Part shown: piece after piece, positions 28,077 to 37,288 of the stretch
Layout: each line of letters opens with the position of its first letter
How positions within the stretch are numbered: position 1 is the first letter of the stretch
NCBI RefSeq assembly: GCF_022807975.1
Contig: NZ_CP094358.1
Location: 4,060,171 to 4,124,170, forward strand
From: Abyssalbus ytuae
Lineage (GTDB): Bacteria; Bacteroidota; Bacteroidia; Flavobacteriales; Flavobacteriaceae
Reading direction: 5' to 3'
Length of the DNA stretch: 64,000 bases
Made by a program: the position numbers and the translations under genes
The notes under the pieces: model-generated
What the model saw: only the letters and a program-made list of their open reading frames with translations
The model's database searches: none
Told to the model about the DNA's origin: nothing

Positions 28077-28490
28077 TTAGTCAATAAATTTTGCCTTCAA
28101 TTCGGGAGTGGGTATCATACAACTTTCTTTTTTACCAAACCATTTATAGCGGTTTCGGGCAATAAGGTCGTAAATAAAGTTTCTTACCACAGTGGGTAAT
28201 ATATATTTAAAAACATTCATCACTTTCCACAACCCCCCAAATTCATTCATTATTTCTATCGCTGCATCAGATTTTATGTAATAGGCAGAGTCGGGATCAA
28301 TTAAAATAATTGAATCTGTTTTGGAAGTATCTATACCCCTGTCTTCGGTCATTTTTTTCCCGATATCACTTTGCAAAGCTGCAAACCGGAAAACATCATT
28401 TTTATCATGTTTGATAACAAATTGAACAGAAGAGTTACAGAGGTTACAAACTCCGTCAAAAAGTATAAGTTTTTTGCCTGCGCTAATCAT
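28077..28490 (-). CDS. DCC1-like thiol-disulfide oxidoreductase (DUF393)
   Basis: 137 residues. The family motif D-x3-C-x2-C is present as LFDGVCNLCNSSVQFVIKHD (Cys about 16 and 19), followed by FAALQSDIGK and the C-terminal YDLIARNRYKWFG typical of DUF393. Small soluble thioredoxin-fold protein with probable disulfide chemistry. Divergent from the gene-poor region; no obvious operon partner. Confidence 0.88.
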   Translation of the reverse strand: MISAGKKLILFDGVCNLCNSSVQFVIKHDKNDVFRFAALQSDIGKKMTEDRGIDTSKTDSIILIDPDSAYYIKSDAAIEIMNEFGGLWKVMNVFKYILPTVVRNFIYDLIARNRYKWFGKKESCMIPTPELKAKFID

Positions 28491-29640
28491 GGTACAAAGA
28501 TAAACACCTTGTTTTTTTTAAACTCCTACTTTGCAAAAGTTTATAAAATAATATATAAAGGAAATACGAAGTTTCGCTTCGTAACTTGTTAATCGTAGCT
28601 TTTATATTGGTTACTCATCCTTCAAATTGCAACTCAAAAACTGTAAATCGTCTATTCTGTAACCTTTTGTATACCCCCATTCCTTTGGCCCTTTTTAATT
28701 AAAAAGTATCTTAATCCCCAGTATGAACAAAGAATACCCTCTTGATGATAAGCTAAACGCTTCTGGGACTGCCGGCTATAATGCCGGCAGGTTTCTAGTG
28801 AATTATCTTTCATACCTCTTATACTTCTTTATTCCCTTATTCATAAACAAACTTATTACTGTTAGCTTTCACAGAACAATTCATTACAACTTCATCTATA
28901 AAAAGATGTTTATTGACAGGACTTTTTCCGTAAGTACCTTTGTTGTTGAATCCTTTTCAACAGGCATGGGTTACGGCCGTTACAGCCATACTATTCCACA
29001 GGAAATAACAAACCCTCCTGTTAATAATCAAAAAGCAGTAGCTGCATCCGGCAGTAAATTTAACAGCAGGCTTACCCTCCTTACCTCCCTTAAAGCTTCT
29101 GCATTTTTCAATTACCCCGGAGTTTTAATTTCCCCTTCATCCTTTTCAATATTTCCATCCTAAAATTTCAAAAAGCCATCCCGTAATTTATTAAGGTTTT
29201 CCCTTACTTTCCGTAAAGTTTTTACCTGTATATTTTTCAATTTTGTGCTTACGAAATTTTTTTTCGTGCTTACAAAAATATTTTTTGTAACTACAAAATG
29301 TTTATTTCCTAGTTAGGGAATTTTATTTTTATAACTAGAAGTTTTTTGTTTCGTAACTATGTTTTTATTAAGCCTTAGGCAAGAATCTTTTCTTTTATGC
29401 TTATGTTTTTGTTGTTTTTTAGTTACGAAATATTTGTTTCGTAGCTAGATTTTATAAGAATAATAAGCATAAAGTATTAAATTTCTAACTATATTCTGTT
29501 AAATAGATAACTATGAAATTTTTTTAGCTGCTTGTTTTTGGAAATTTTATGAAATATTAACCTTTTTTCAGATGGACTTTTTCAGGAATTTGTGCCTGTA
29601 ATTTTTTGTAAAAACACTACCTTGAGGTGATTTATCAGAA
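28491..29640. other. Gene-poor region with hairpins and possible decayed sequence
   Basis: 1.15 kb without a convincing gene. A 146-codon plus-strand frame at 28723-29163 has no recognisable domain, and I do not call it. The minus strand over 28880-29240 has short protein-like runs broken by stops (for example VKTLRKVRENLNKLRDG, and in another frame SPVNKHLFIDEVVMN), which may be a decayed gene. Perfect hairpins occur at 28565-28583 (TACGAAG...CTTCGTA) and 28770-28789 (TGCCGGC...GCCGGCA). The palindrome cluster at 29250-29447 is listed separately. Confidence 0.5.
29250..29447. repeat. Cluster of related AT-rich imperfect palindromes
   Basis: At least five palindromes about 17-30 bp long lie nearly end to end: 29251-29267 (ACGAAA...TTTCGT), 29270-29290 (TTACAAAAA...TTTTTTGTAA), 29288-29315 (TAACTA...TAGTTA), 29309-29338 (CTAGTTA...TAACTAG) and 29420-29447 (TAGTTACGAAA...TTTCGTAGCTA). 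Several share the TAGTTACGAAA arm, so they look like decayed copies of one element. Confidence 0.65.
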
Positions 29641-30168
29641 ATGAAAAAAAGGATAGCCATATTATATTCTACAGTAGACGGGCAAACACTTAAAATTTGT
29701 AAACAAATAGCCAAACATCTTAAAAAAGAAGGGTTTAAAATAAAATTATTTGAAATTTCTTCTTTTAACGATACGATCTCCCGATATTCTAAATTGATTA
29801 TCGGGGCAAGTATTCGATACGGAAAGCACAACAAAAATGTTACTCAATTCATCCTGAAAAATAAGAGTGACCTGGAACAAATTGATACCGCATTTTTTTC
29901 AGTGAATTTGGTTGCCAGAAAGAGTGATAAAAATAGGTATGATAGTAATCCTTATGTAATCAGGTTTTTTAAAAGACTTGACTGGAGGCCTAAGATAATA
30001 GATGTTTTTGCAGGCCGCCTGGATTATAATTCGTATTCTTTGATAGACAGGTTAATGATTAAACTGATTATGAAAATGACCAAAGGACCGACAAAAACTG
30101 ATAAGCCCATTGAATATACTGACTGGAAAAGGGTTGAGGATTTTTCAATAAAAATATATCAGCATTAA
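29641..30168 (+). CDS. hemG: Menaquinone-dependent protoporphyrinogen IX dehydrogenase
   Basis: 175-residue long-chain flavodoxin-like protein oxidising protoporphyrinogen IX to protoporphyrin IX in haem synthesis, with menaquinone as acceptor. It tracks E. coli HemG along its length: LYSTVDGQTLKI (FMN phosphate loop), LIIGASIRYGKHN, FFSVNLVARK, DRLMIKLIMKMTKG and the C-terminal EYTDWKRVEDF. Start ATG at 29641. It stands alone after the palindrome-rich region and before an AraC regulator. Confidence 0.93.
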   Translation: MKKRIAILYSTVDGQTLKICKQIAKHLKKEGFKIKLFEISSFNDTISRYSKLIIGASIRYGKHNKNVTQFILKNKSDLEQIDTAFFSVNLVARKSDKNRYDSNPYVIRFFKRLDWRPKIIDVFAGRLDYNSYSLIDRLMIKLIMKMTKGPTKTDKPIEYTDWKRVEDFSIKIYQH

Positions 30169-30258
30169 TGAAAATACTAACCACAATGCATATATAAAAT
30201 GTTGGCAGAAAATCCATAACGAAATATTTTAACATAAGTGCATATTTGGTTAGATAAT

Positions 30259-31080
30259 ATGAGTAGTACAAATTATATATCACAGGCAGGAGTTTTTTTC
30301 TCATGTAATGAAAAAAAGGAATTTGTTACGGAACAGATGGTTCCCGAACACATTCTTACCCATGTTTATTCGGGAAGAATTTCGATAGTTACTGCCAATA
30401 AGGCTTATTCTCTTTCAGCAGGGCAAACCGCTTTGTTTGGACGAAATCAATTGGCAAAATTTACGAAAGAACCTGTAAAAAATGAAAGCTGTGAATCGGT
30501 AACGATTTTTTTTACACAACCTTTTCTACAAAAATTTTATGCAACAAAAACATTGGTCGGGTCACACTCTCCACGTACCAAAATTCTACAATTAAAAACC
30601 ACTATGTTATTGGATAATTTGTTTCGGTCCATCGGTACCTGTTTAAATATGAAAGGTACCTTTATAGCAAACGAGCAGGTACAACTCAAGATACATGAAG
30701 CCCTAACTCTGGTGAGGGAAATTGATAGTAATGTTGACGTGTTGCTTTCCGATTTTTCCGAACCCCATAAAATTGACCTTGCAGGGTTTATGCAAAAAAA
30801 CTTTATGTTCAATATTCCTATTTCAAAGTTTGCATATCTTACAGGCAGGAGTCTTGCTACTTTTAAGCGTGATTTCAAAAAAGTATTTGGTACTTCTCCG
30901 CAAAAGTGGCTCACCGAAAAGCGTCTGGAACAAGCTCATTTTCTGATTGCCGAGCAACAAAAGAGACCTTCACAAGCTTTAATAGAAGCCGGATTTGAAA
31001 ATTTCTCTCATTTCAGCAACGCTTTTAAACAATTTTTCGGCTATAGCCCATCTTCAATTTTGAGCTCCTTAGCAAAATAA
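30259..31080 (+). CDS. AraC-family transcriptional regulator
   Basis: 273 residues from ATG 30259 (MSSTNYISQAGVFFSC); the frame is open to a GTG at 30238, seven codons upstream, which I consider less likely. The N-terminal half is a cupin-like ligand domain (HVYSGRISIVTANKAYSL). The last about 90 residues are a double helix-turn-helix (ISKFAYLTGRSLATFKRDFK; ALIEAGFENFSHFSNAFKQF). The SDR gene starts 50 bp downstream on the same strand, so it probably regulates the 30.2-34.2 kb cluster. Confidence 0.85.
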   Translation: MSSTNYISQAGVFFSCNEKKEFVTEQMVPEHILTHVYSGRISIVTANKAYSLSAGQTALFGRNQLAKFTKEPVKNESCESVTIFFTQPFLQKFYATKTLVGSHSPRTKILQLKTTMLLDNLFRSIGTCLNMKGTFIANEQVQLKIHEALTLVREIDSNVDVLLSDFSEPHKIDLAGFMQKNFMFNIPISKFAYLTGRSLATFKRDFKKVFGTSPQKWLTEKRLEQAHFLIAEQQKRPSQALIEAGFENFSHFSNAFKQFFGYSPSSILSSLAK

Positions 31081-31130
31081 GTAGATTTTGAACTCTCTAC
31101 TTTTGCATTGTATTCAAAACTTAAAATACA

Positions 31131-31949
31131 ATGAAAATGAACAGAGTTATATTAATAACAGGAGCTTCTTCAGGAATGGGAAAAACAACGGCAGAATTGT
31201 TATTGAAAAAGGGATATACCGTTTATGGAGCAGCCCGAAGAACTGAGAAAATGAATGGTCTCATACAGGCAGGTGCAAAAATCCTTTCTATGGATGTTAC
31301 AGATGAGAACTCTGTGCTATTTGGTATTGAAGAAATTATTAAAAACGAAGGACGGATTGATATTTTAATTAACAATGCAGGTTTTGGGTTGTATGGTGCT
31401 ATTGAAGATGTTGCTATGAAAGATGCTAAATATCAGATGGATGTTAATGTTTTTGGTTTGGCACGTCTAACTCAACTGGTTTTACCTTATATGCGTAAAC
31501 AAGCCTCAGGAAAAATTGTGAATATCAGTTCTATTGGAGGGAAGCTGGCGAATCCTTTAGGTGGTTGGTATCATGCCAGTAAGTTTGCTTTGGAAGCGTT
31601 AAGTGATAGTTTGCGAATGGAAGTAAAACAATTTGGTATAGATGTAATAATCATAGAACCGGGTGGAATAAAATCGGAATGGAGTGATATAGCAATGAAA
31701 CATGCTAAAGATGTTTCCCAAAATGGTGCGTATGGTGAAATGGTAAAAAAGATGATTGAAACAGGTGAAAAATTCAAAGATAAAAATGCCGAACCGGATG
31801 TTATCGCTAACCTGATTGTTAAAGCAATAACTACCAAAAGACCTAAGGCAAGGTATACTGGTGGGTTTATGGCAAAACAACTATTATTTATAAGGAAAAT
31901 ACTTTCTGATAGGCAATGGGATAAGATGATCTTAGATCAGTTCAGATAA
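31131..31949 (+). CDS. SDR-family NAD(P)-dependent oxidoreductase
   Basis: 272 residues of the classical short-chain dehydrogenase type. Nucleotide-binding TGASSGMGKT at the N-terminus, NNAG (INNAGFGLYG) in the middle, catalytic Ser in NISSIGG and the YxxxK motif as WYHASKFALEALSD. A TACTTTTG box at 31098-31105 could be its own -7 element. In AraC-SDR pairs of this kind the regulator usually controls the enzyme; the substrate is unknown. Confidence 0.9.
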   Translation: MKMNRVILITGASSGMGKTTAELLLKKGYTVYGAARRTEKMNGLIQAGAKILSMDVTDENSVLFGIEEIIKNEGRIDILINNAGFGLYGAIEDVAMKDAKYQMDVNVFGLARLTQLVLPYMRKQASGKIVNISSIGGKLANPLGGWYHASKFALEALSDSLRMEVKQFGIDVIIIEPGGIKSEWSDIAMKHAKDVSQNGAYGEMVKKMIETGEKFKDKNAEPDVIANLIVKAITTKRPKARYTGGFMAKQLLFIRKILSDRQWDKMILDQFR

Positions 31950-32097
31950 AGAATTGTAGCGTTCAGGTTGCTAAGATTACTAGAAATATTTAACAGTAAT
32001 ATGAATTTGTACCCCAATGCCATTTGTTATCATTTGATAACAGCTGCTTAAAATCGGTAAAATAACTTTGTGGCATAATTTCTTAATAAACTGAAAT

Positions 32098-32664
32098 ATG
32101 CATGGCAAATATTTAATACTTCTGATTTTTATGACAGCCCAAAGTAAAGCACAACCGGAAAAAAAGAATCATCCCACTGTATTGGTAAATATAAATATTG
32201 ATGCCTCCATTGAGAAGTCATTTCAATACATTGTACCTGTAGATTTATCGCATATTTTTAAAAGATACAAAAATTTACCTGCTGTTGATAGTACCGGTAA
32301 CAAAGACCTGTGGTATAAACCCGGCATGCAGAGAACGGTTTATTTTGAAGACGGTAATACAGCCCGGGAACACCTTCTTACCGTGAACCCTTACACGGAC
32401 TTTTCTTATAAAATAGAAGATTTTACTTCCCCGTTAAAACGGTTGACAAAGTATATTTACGGGAAATGGGTTTTTACTGAAACAGCTGATGGGAAAACGC
32501 ACATTGAATGGTCTTACACCCTGGTAACTAAAAATATTTTTGCCCGCTTAATTGTGAATGTGTTTGTAAAAAAGAATATAAAAGGGATGCTCACGAATGC
32601 TTTGAGCATACTTAAAACCGATTTGGAATCGGGCAACCTTTATCAGCCATCTTCAAAAGAATAA
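32098..32664 (+). CDS. SRPBCC (START-like) domain protein
   Basis: 188 residues. A short hydrophobic N-terminus (KYLILLIFMTAQSKA) looks like a signal peptide, followed by a polyketide-cyclase/START-type fold (VLVNINIDASIEKSFQYIVP; KPGMQRTVYFEDGNTAREHL; HIEWSYTLVTKN). These proteins bind hydrophobic ligands in a deep cavity. TAACTTTG at 32063-32070 may be its promoter -7 box. It sits between two SDR genes and may act on the same lipid-like compounds; that is inference. Confidence 0.75.
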   Translation: MHGKYLILLIFMTAQSKAQPEKKNHPTVLVNINIDASIEKSFQYIVPVDLSHIFKRYKNLPAVDSTGNKDLWYKPGMQRTVYFEDGNTAREHLLTVNPYTDFSYKIEDFTSPLKRLTKYIYGKWVFTETADGKTHIEWSYTLVTKNIFARLIVNVFVKKNIKGMLTNALSILKTDLESGNLYQPSSKE

Positions 32665-32728
32665 TTAATTATTAAGGTGCATAAATTTTTAGGGATGCAC
32701 TTTTTCTAAACTTTCAAATTTCAAATTC

Positions 32729-33649
32729 ATGAAAAAAACAATAATAATAACCGGAGGAAGCCAGGGTTTAGGATTACAGACTTCAAAAATTTTAGCAGCA
32801 GATAAGAATGTATCATTGATTATAGGCAGCAGGAATTTGAAGAAAACCGAAAAAATAGCCGGACAACTTATAAAAGATACGGGAAACCCGAAGATCTATG
32901 GTTTACAATTAGATTTGGCTGACTTTAATTCTATAAAAGAGTTTGTACACAACTTTCTCCAATTAAACCTTTCTCCACTGCAGGTTCTTATAAACAATGC
33001 AGGTATTCAATATGTTAGTGAAACAAAGTATACCGAACAAGGATACGAGCTTACGTTTGGAGTAAATCATTTGGGTCATTTTTTTCTTACCCAACTTCTT
33101 ACACCACACATAAATAAAAACGGTAAAATATTTAATGTTGCCAGCGGAGTACATAATCCGGAGTTGAAAACAGGGATGCCAAATCCTGTGTATTCCAGTG
33201 CCCGGAAATTAGCTTTTCCTGGTAGTGTTGACTTAAAAGAGAATTTACGAAAGCAGGGGCAAATAAGATATAGCACTTCTAAGCTTTGCAATATCTTATT
33301 TACTTATAAACTGGCGGATAAATATGAGCAGCAGGCCACCCACATTCAGGTATTTGCTTTTGACCCGGGAATGATGCCGGGTACAGGGCTTGCGAATGAT
33401 TATCCCGTAATTATACGTTTTTTATGGAAATATATTATGCCGGTTCAAACACTATTCAACAATCGGGTTAATACACCTGAACAATCCGGAAAAATACTTG
33501 CAGACTGGGTGTTAAATAATAAAACCGACAAATCTTCTTTGTATTTTTATGCAGGTGGTGAAGAGCCGTCTTCAAAATTGAGCTATGATAAAGACCTGCA
33601 GGAAAATCTTTGGGACTTTTCAATGAAGGAAGTTCGTAAATGGTTATAA
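32729..33649 (+). CDS. SDR-family oxidoreductase (retinol-dehydrogenase-like)
   Basis: 306 residues. TGGSQGLGLQT nucleotide loop, INNAGIQY, FGVNHLGHFFLTQLL and the catalytic IRYSTSKLCNILFTY (Y-x3-K). The NHLGHF motif and length place it near the retinol dehydrogenase/WW-oxidoreductase branch of SDRs. Four bases separate its stop from the Crp/Fnr-type gene, so the two are probably cotranscribed. Substrate unknown. Confidence 0.88.
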   Translation: MKKTIIITGGSQGLGLQTSKILAADKNVSLIIGSRNLKKTEKIAGQLIKDTGNPKIYGLQLDLADFNSIKEFVHNFLQLNLSPLQVLINNAGIQYVSETKYTEQGYELTFGVNHLGHFFLTQLLTPHINKNGKIFNVASGVHNPELKTGMPNPVYSSARKLAFPGSVDLKENLRKQGQIRYSTSKLCNILFTYKLADKYEQQATHIQVFAFDPGMMPGTGLANDYPVIIRFLWKYIMPVQTLFNNRVNTPEQSGKILADWVLNNKTDKSSLYFYAGGEEPSSKLSYDKDLQENLWDFSMKEVRKWL

Positions 33650-33653
33650 CCCT

Positions 33654-34235
33654 ATGAAAAAAATGGAAAAACTTATTTCTTATATTTTACAATTCAGACA
33701 CTTAAACAGTCAGCAAATACAACTGGTTAAAGAGAATGTAAGCACTTTGGAGCTGGCTAAAGATGAATATTTTTCTGAAGCAGGTAAAATTCCAAACAAA
33801 ATAGGTTTTGTGATAGAAGGTATTTTAAGAGTATGTTATTACGATAGAGAAGGAAATGAAGTTACCCGGTATTTTGTTGAGGAAAATAACTTTGCAGTTG
33901 ATATTAATAGTTTTAACAATCAAATTCCGTCTACTGAATATGTTCAGGCAATAATTCCCACTAAACTATTAGTTTTCAGCAAGAGTAGTATGCAAAATTT
34001 ATCAGATACCATTATAGACTGGGATAATATCATTGCCAAAATAACTAATAAGTCTTTGATAGCAAAGATCAACAGGATCAGTCCCATGTTGGCAGAAGAT
34101 GCAAAAACCCGCTACCTTGAATTTTATAAAAGATTCCCCGGATTGGTAAACAGAATTCCTCTTAATTATTTAGCTTCTTATATAGGAATAACAAAAAATT
34201 CACTCAGCCGTATCAGGAATGAATTGAACAAATAA
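33654..34235 (+). CDS. Crp/Fnr-family transcriptional regulator
   Basis: 193 residues: N-terminal cyclic-nucleotide-binding-like beta roll (FSEAGKIPNKIGFVIEGILR; SFNNQIPSTEYVQAI) and a C-terminal helix-turn-helix (IPLNYLASYIGITKNSLSRI). No Cys cluster for an Fe-S centre and no canonical cAMP-contact arginine-serine pair, as in many Bacteroidota members. Directly follows the SDR gene and so closes a cluster that opens with an AraC regulator. Confidence 0.88.
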   Translation: MKKMEKLISYILQFRHLNSQQIQLVKENVSTLELAKDEYFSEAGKIPNKIGFVIEGILRVCYYDREGNEVTRYFVEENNFAVDINSFNNQIPSTEYVQAIIPTKLLVFSKSSMQNLSDTIIDWDNIIAKITNKSLIAKINRISPMLAEDAKTRYLEFYKRFPGLVNRIPLNYLASYIGITKNSLSRIRNELNK

Positions 34236-34359
34236 AATTCAATTCAATTCAATTAACTGATTAATAAGATGACAAATAATCATTAATTCCGGATTTGACG
34301 GTGTGTATTTAGATATAATAGAGGGATTTGAATATTTTGAAAATAAATAAGATGTAAAA

Positions 34360-36531
34360 TTACTTTTTGGCTTCCACCAGTTCTAATTGATCTATACTTA
34401 CGTTGGTAGTAAATAAACCATAGTTTACTACTGCTTTGTTTTTTTCAATTGTATCGATGCTGCCTACCGCTTTACCATCCTGTAACCGTACCCTGTCGCC
34501 CACTTTAAGAACAGGTTTGGGCTTGTTCTGGTCCTTTTTTATAGCTTTTTGTTTTTCTTTCTTTTTCTTTTCCCGGATTACTTTTACTTCTTTAATTACT
34601 TCCTGTTCTACCTGCTGTTTTTTTACTTTTTCAGCTTTCTTTTCGGCTGTTGTTTTTTTCTTGCGTTTGGAATTTTCGGTTTCAACGATTTTTAAAAACT
34701 CGGCTATAAGCGGACGCCTTTTTTTATCATTAAAGTATTTTTCGGATATATCATTAATTTTATTACCCAGATAAATCATGCGTTGGTTATGATCATATAA
34801 CTCCTGGTAATTTTCCAGTTTGGATTTTATTTTAGTGTTAAGCTCTTCAAGGCGTTTTGCTTCTTCTTTGGCTTTTATTTCTTCATCTTTTAAAGCTGAT
34901 GAAGTTTTTTCCATTTTGCTTCGCTCTTTTTGGAGTTTGGCAATGGTGGCATCAAAACGTACTTTGCCCCGTTCTATTTTTTTCTTCGCCCTGTTTATTA
35001 ATCCGTAAGGAATTCCGTTCTTTTGTGCTACTTCAAAAGTAAATGAGCTTCCTGCTTCTCCTAATATTAACCTGAAAACCGGTTCGAGGGTTTTGTTATC
35101 AAAAAGCATATTTGCATTGGTGGCATGTGGTAACTCATTGGCCAGCATTTTAAGATTGGCATAATGAGTGGTAATAATTCCAAAAGCTTCACGGTGGTAA
35201 AATTCTTCCAAAAAAGTTTCTGCCAGTGCACCTCCCAGCTCAGGATCACTACCGGTACCGAATTCATCTATTAAGAATAATGTTTTGGAATTACATTTTT
35301 TAAGAAAATAATTCATGTTTTTAAGCCTGTAGCTATAGGTGCTTAAGTGATTTTCTATGGACTGGTTATCGCCAATATCGGTTAAGATCCTGTCAAATAT
35401 GCATACTTCACTTCTTTCATGTACAGGAATTAGTAACCCGCTTTGCAACATGAGTTGTAGTAATCCGACGGTTTTAAGGGTTATACTTTTTCCTCCTGCA
35501 TTGGGCCCGGAAATAACTATAATTCTGTTTTCAGGAGTTAATTGTATGGTTTGCGGGTATGTTTTATTTCCTTTGCTTTTATTGGTAAGGTAGAGCAGGG
35601 GGTGGTATGCATCTATGAGGTTTAAGGTCTTATTTTCAGATATCTTAGGTAAAATGGCATTCATCCGGTGTGCATATTTCGCTTTGGCCGAAACAATATC
35701 TATAAGGGTTAGAAAATCCTGATAATCTTCCAACAACGGAATATAAGGCCTTAAAAAATCGGTTAATGCTTTTAAAATACGTTTTATTTCTTCTTTTTCA
35801 TCGTATTCAAGGTTATTTAACTCACGGGAATATTGTAAGGTAGCTTCAGGTTCAATATAAACAATACTCCCGGTTTTTGAGCTGCCCATAATACTCCCTT
35901 TAACTTTCCGCCTGTACATAGCTTTTACTGCCAGTACCCGCCTGTTATCTACAACGGTTTCCCTAATATCATCCAGATAATCGGCAGATGAATATGTACT
36001 GAGGGCACTGCTGAAGCTTTGGTTAATCTTAGCTTTAACAACACCTATCTGTTTTCGTATAGTGTATAATTCATCGGTTGCATCATCTTTAATTTCCCCA
36101 AACCTGTCAATTACCTTTTCAATGGCTTTTACTATTTCTTTATTGTATTCTATTTTTTCAGAGGTATCATGAATTGTGGGGTAATACTCCCTGAATTTTC
36201 TAAAAAAAGGTATGAGGGTATTTACGGTGTTGGAAATAGACGCTATTTTCCGGAAACCGTTTATTTCTATTTGAGCATTTTCAATTTTGAGTAATTTTAT
36301 TTCATTATCTATACTTTCAAAGTAATGATTGGGAATACTGTTTTCATTTTGGAAGGAAGATAAATATTCATTAGTAAGATTGAGGGCAGAAAGCAGATGT
36401 TCCTTTTGTGTATAAGGAGATATTTTATGTGCTTTTTCTTTGCCTGAATCGGTACTGCAAAGTTCGGAAATATGATTGCACACCGTGGAAAATTCTAAAT
36501 CTTGTAATGTTTTGGGATGTATTTTGTTCAT
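34360..36531 (-). CDS. MutS2-type ATPase lacking the Smr domain
   Basis: MutS2-family protein acting on branched DNA or collided ribosomes in characterised species. Start ATG 36531 (MNKIHPKTLQDLEFSTVC) gives 723 residues; the frame is open to a TTG at 36564. The core clamp/lever helices are followed by the ATPase: GPNAGGKSITLKTVG (about 330) and TLFLIDEFGTGSDPELGG. A long Lys/Glu-rich coiled coil (about 520-660) leads to a KOW-like module (LKVGDRVRLQDGKAVGSID). The C-terminal Smr nuclease domain of Bacillus-type MutS2 is absent: the protein ends in QLELVEAKK. Confidence 0.88.
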   Translation of the reverse strand: MNKIHPKTLQDLEFSTVCNHISELCSTDSGKEKAHKISPYTQKEHLLSALNLTNEYLSSFQNENSIPNHYFESIDNEIKLLKIENAQIEINGFRKIASISNTVNTLIPFFRKFREYYPTIHDTSEKIEYNKEIVKAIEKVIDRFGEIKDDATDELYTIRKQIGVVKAKINQSFSSALSTYSSADYLDDIRETVVDNRRVLAVKAMYRRKVKGSIMGSSKTGSIVYIEPEATLQYSRELNNLEYDEKEEIKRILKALTDFLRPYIPLLEDYQDFLTLIDIVSAKAKYAHRMNAILPKISENKTLNLIDAYHPLLYLTNKSKGNKTYPQTIQLTPENRIIVISGPNAGGKSITLKTVGLLQLMLQSGLLIPVHERSEVCIFDRILTDIGDNQSIENHLSTYSYRLKNMNYFLKKCNSKTLFLIDEFGTGSDPELGGALAETFLEEFYHREAFGIITTHYANLKMLANELPHATNANMLFDNKTLEPVFRLILGEAGSSFTFEVAQKNGIPYGLINRAKKKIERGKVRFDATIAKLQKERSKMEKTSSALKDEEIKAKEEAKRLEELNTKIKSKLENYQELYDHNQRMIYLGNKINDISEKYFNDKKRRPLIAEFLKIVETENSKRKKKTTAEKKAEKVKKQQVEQEVIKEVKVIREKKKKEKQKAIKKDQNKPKPVLKVGDRVRLQDGKAVGSIDTIEKNKAVVNYGLFTTNVSIDQLELVEAKK

Positions 36532-36622
36532 AGTTATTGAAAGCCCTAAATTTGAGCAAAACAAAAGTAATAATTTTGAATAGAAGTTAAATGATTATGA
36601 ATTAATCACAGAGATATAAAAT

Positions 36623-37288
36623 ATGGATGTAAATATTCACGAAAGCTGGAAAACGTATTTGCAGCCGGAGTTTGAAAAACCTTATTTCAATACCCTTACT
36701 GAATTTGTAAAAAATGAATATAAAAATTACACGTGCTATCCACCCGGAAAGCAGATATTTTCGGCTTTTGACCATTGTCATTTTAACGATGTAAAGGTGG
36801 TTATTATCGGGCAGGATCCCTACCACGGACCAGGGCAGGCCAATGGCTTATGTTTTTCGGTTAACGATGGCATACCTCACCCGCCATCGCTGGTTAATAT
36901 TTTTAAAGAAATTGAAAACGACCTGGAAAAACCTTATCCACAAAGCGGAAATCTGGAAAAATGGGCAAACCAGGGGGTATTACTGCTTAATGCTACTTTA
37001 ACGGTAAGAGCCCACCAGGCCGGCAGCCACCAAAACAAGGGATGGGAAACTTTTACTGATGCGGTAATTCAGTTAATTTCAGACAAAAAAGAAAATGTAG
37101 TTTTTATGCTTTGGGGCGGGTATGCAAAAAAGAAAGGAGCTAAAATTAACAACGAAAAACATCATGTATTATCATCCGGGCATCCGTCTCCGCTTAGTGC
37201 GAACAGAGGTATGTGGTTTGGAAATAAACATTTCAGTAAATGCAACTCTTTTTTGGAAAGTATAGGAAAAGAACCGATACTCTGGTAA
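36623..37288 (+). CDS. ung: Uracil-DNA glycosylase
   Basis: Family 1 UDG removing uracil from DNA in base-excision repair. 221 residues. Water-activating loop GQDPYHGPGQANGLCFSV (Asp and His at about 65 and 68), the 4-Pro loop PHPPSLVNIFKE, the uracil-binding LLLNATLTVR and the leucine loop HPSPLSANRGMWFGNKHFSK. All catalytic segments intact. Its stop abuts the stop of the convergent hypothetical gene with no spacer. Confidence 0.96.
   Translation: MDVNIHESWKTYLQPEFEKPYFNTLTEFVKNEYKNYTCYPPGKQIFSAFDHCHFNDVKVVIIGQDPYHGPGQANGLCFSVNDGIPHPPSLVNIFKEIENDLEKPYPQSGNLEKWANQGVLLLNATLTVRAHQAGSHQNKGWETFTDAVIQLISDKKENVVFMLWGGYAKKKGAKINNEKHHVLSSGHPSPLSANRGMWFGNKHFSKCNSFLESIGKEPILW

Noticed and set aside
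28723..29163. 146-codon plus-strand gene
   Set aside because: No recognisable domain; it spans a GC-rich hairpin and shares its bases with protein-like fragments on the other strand.
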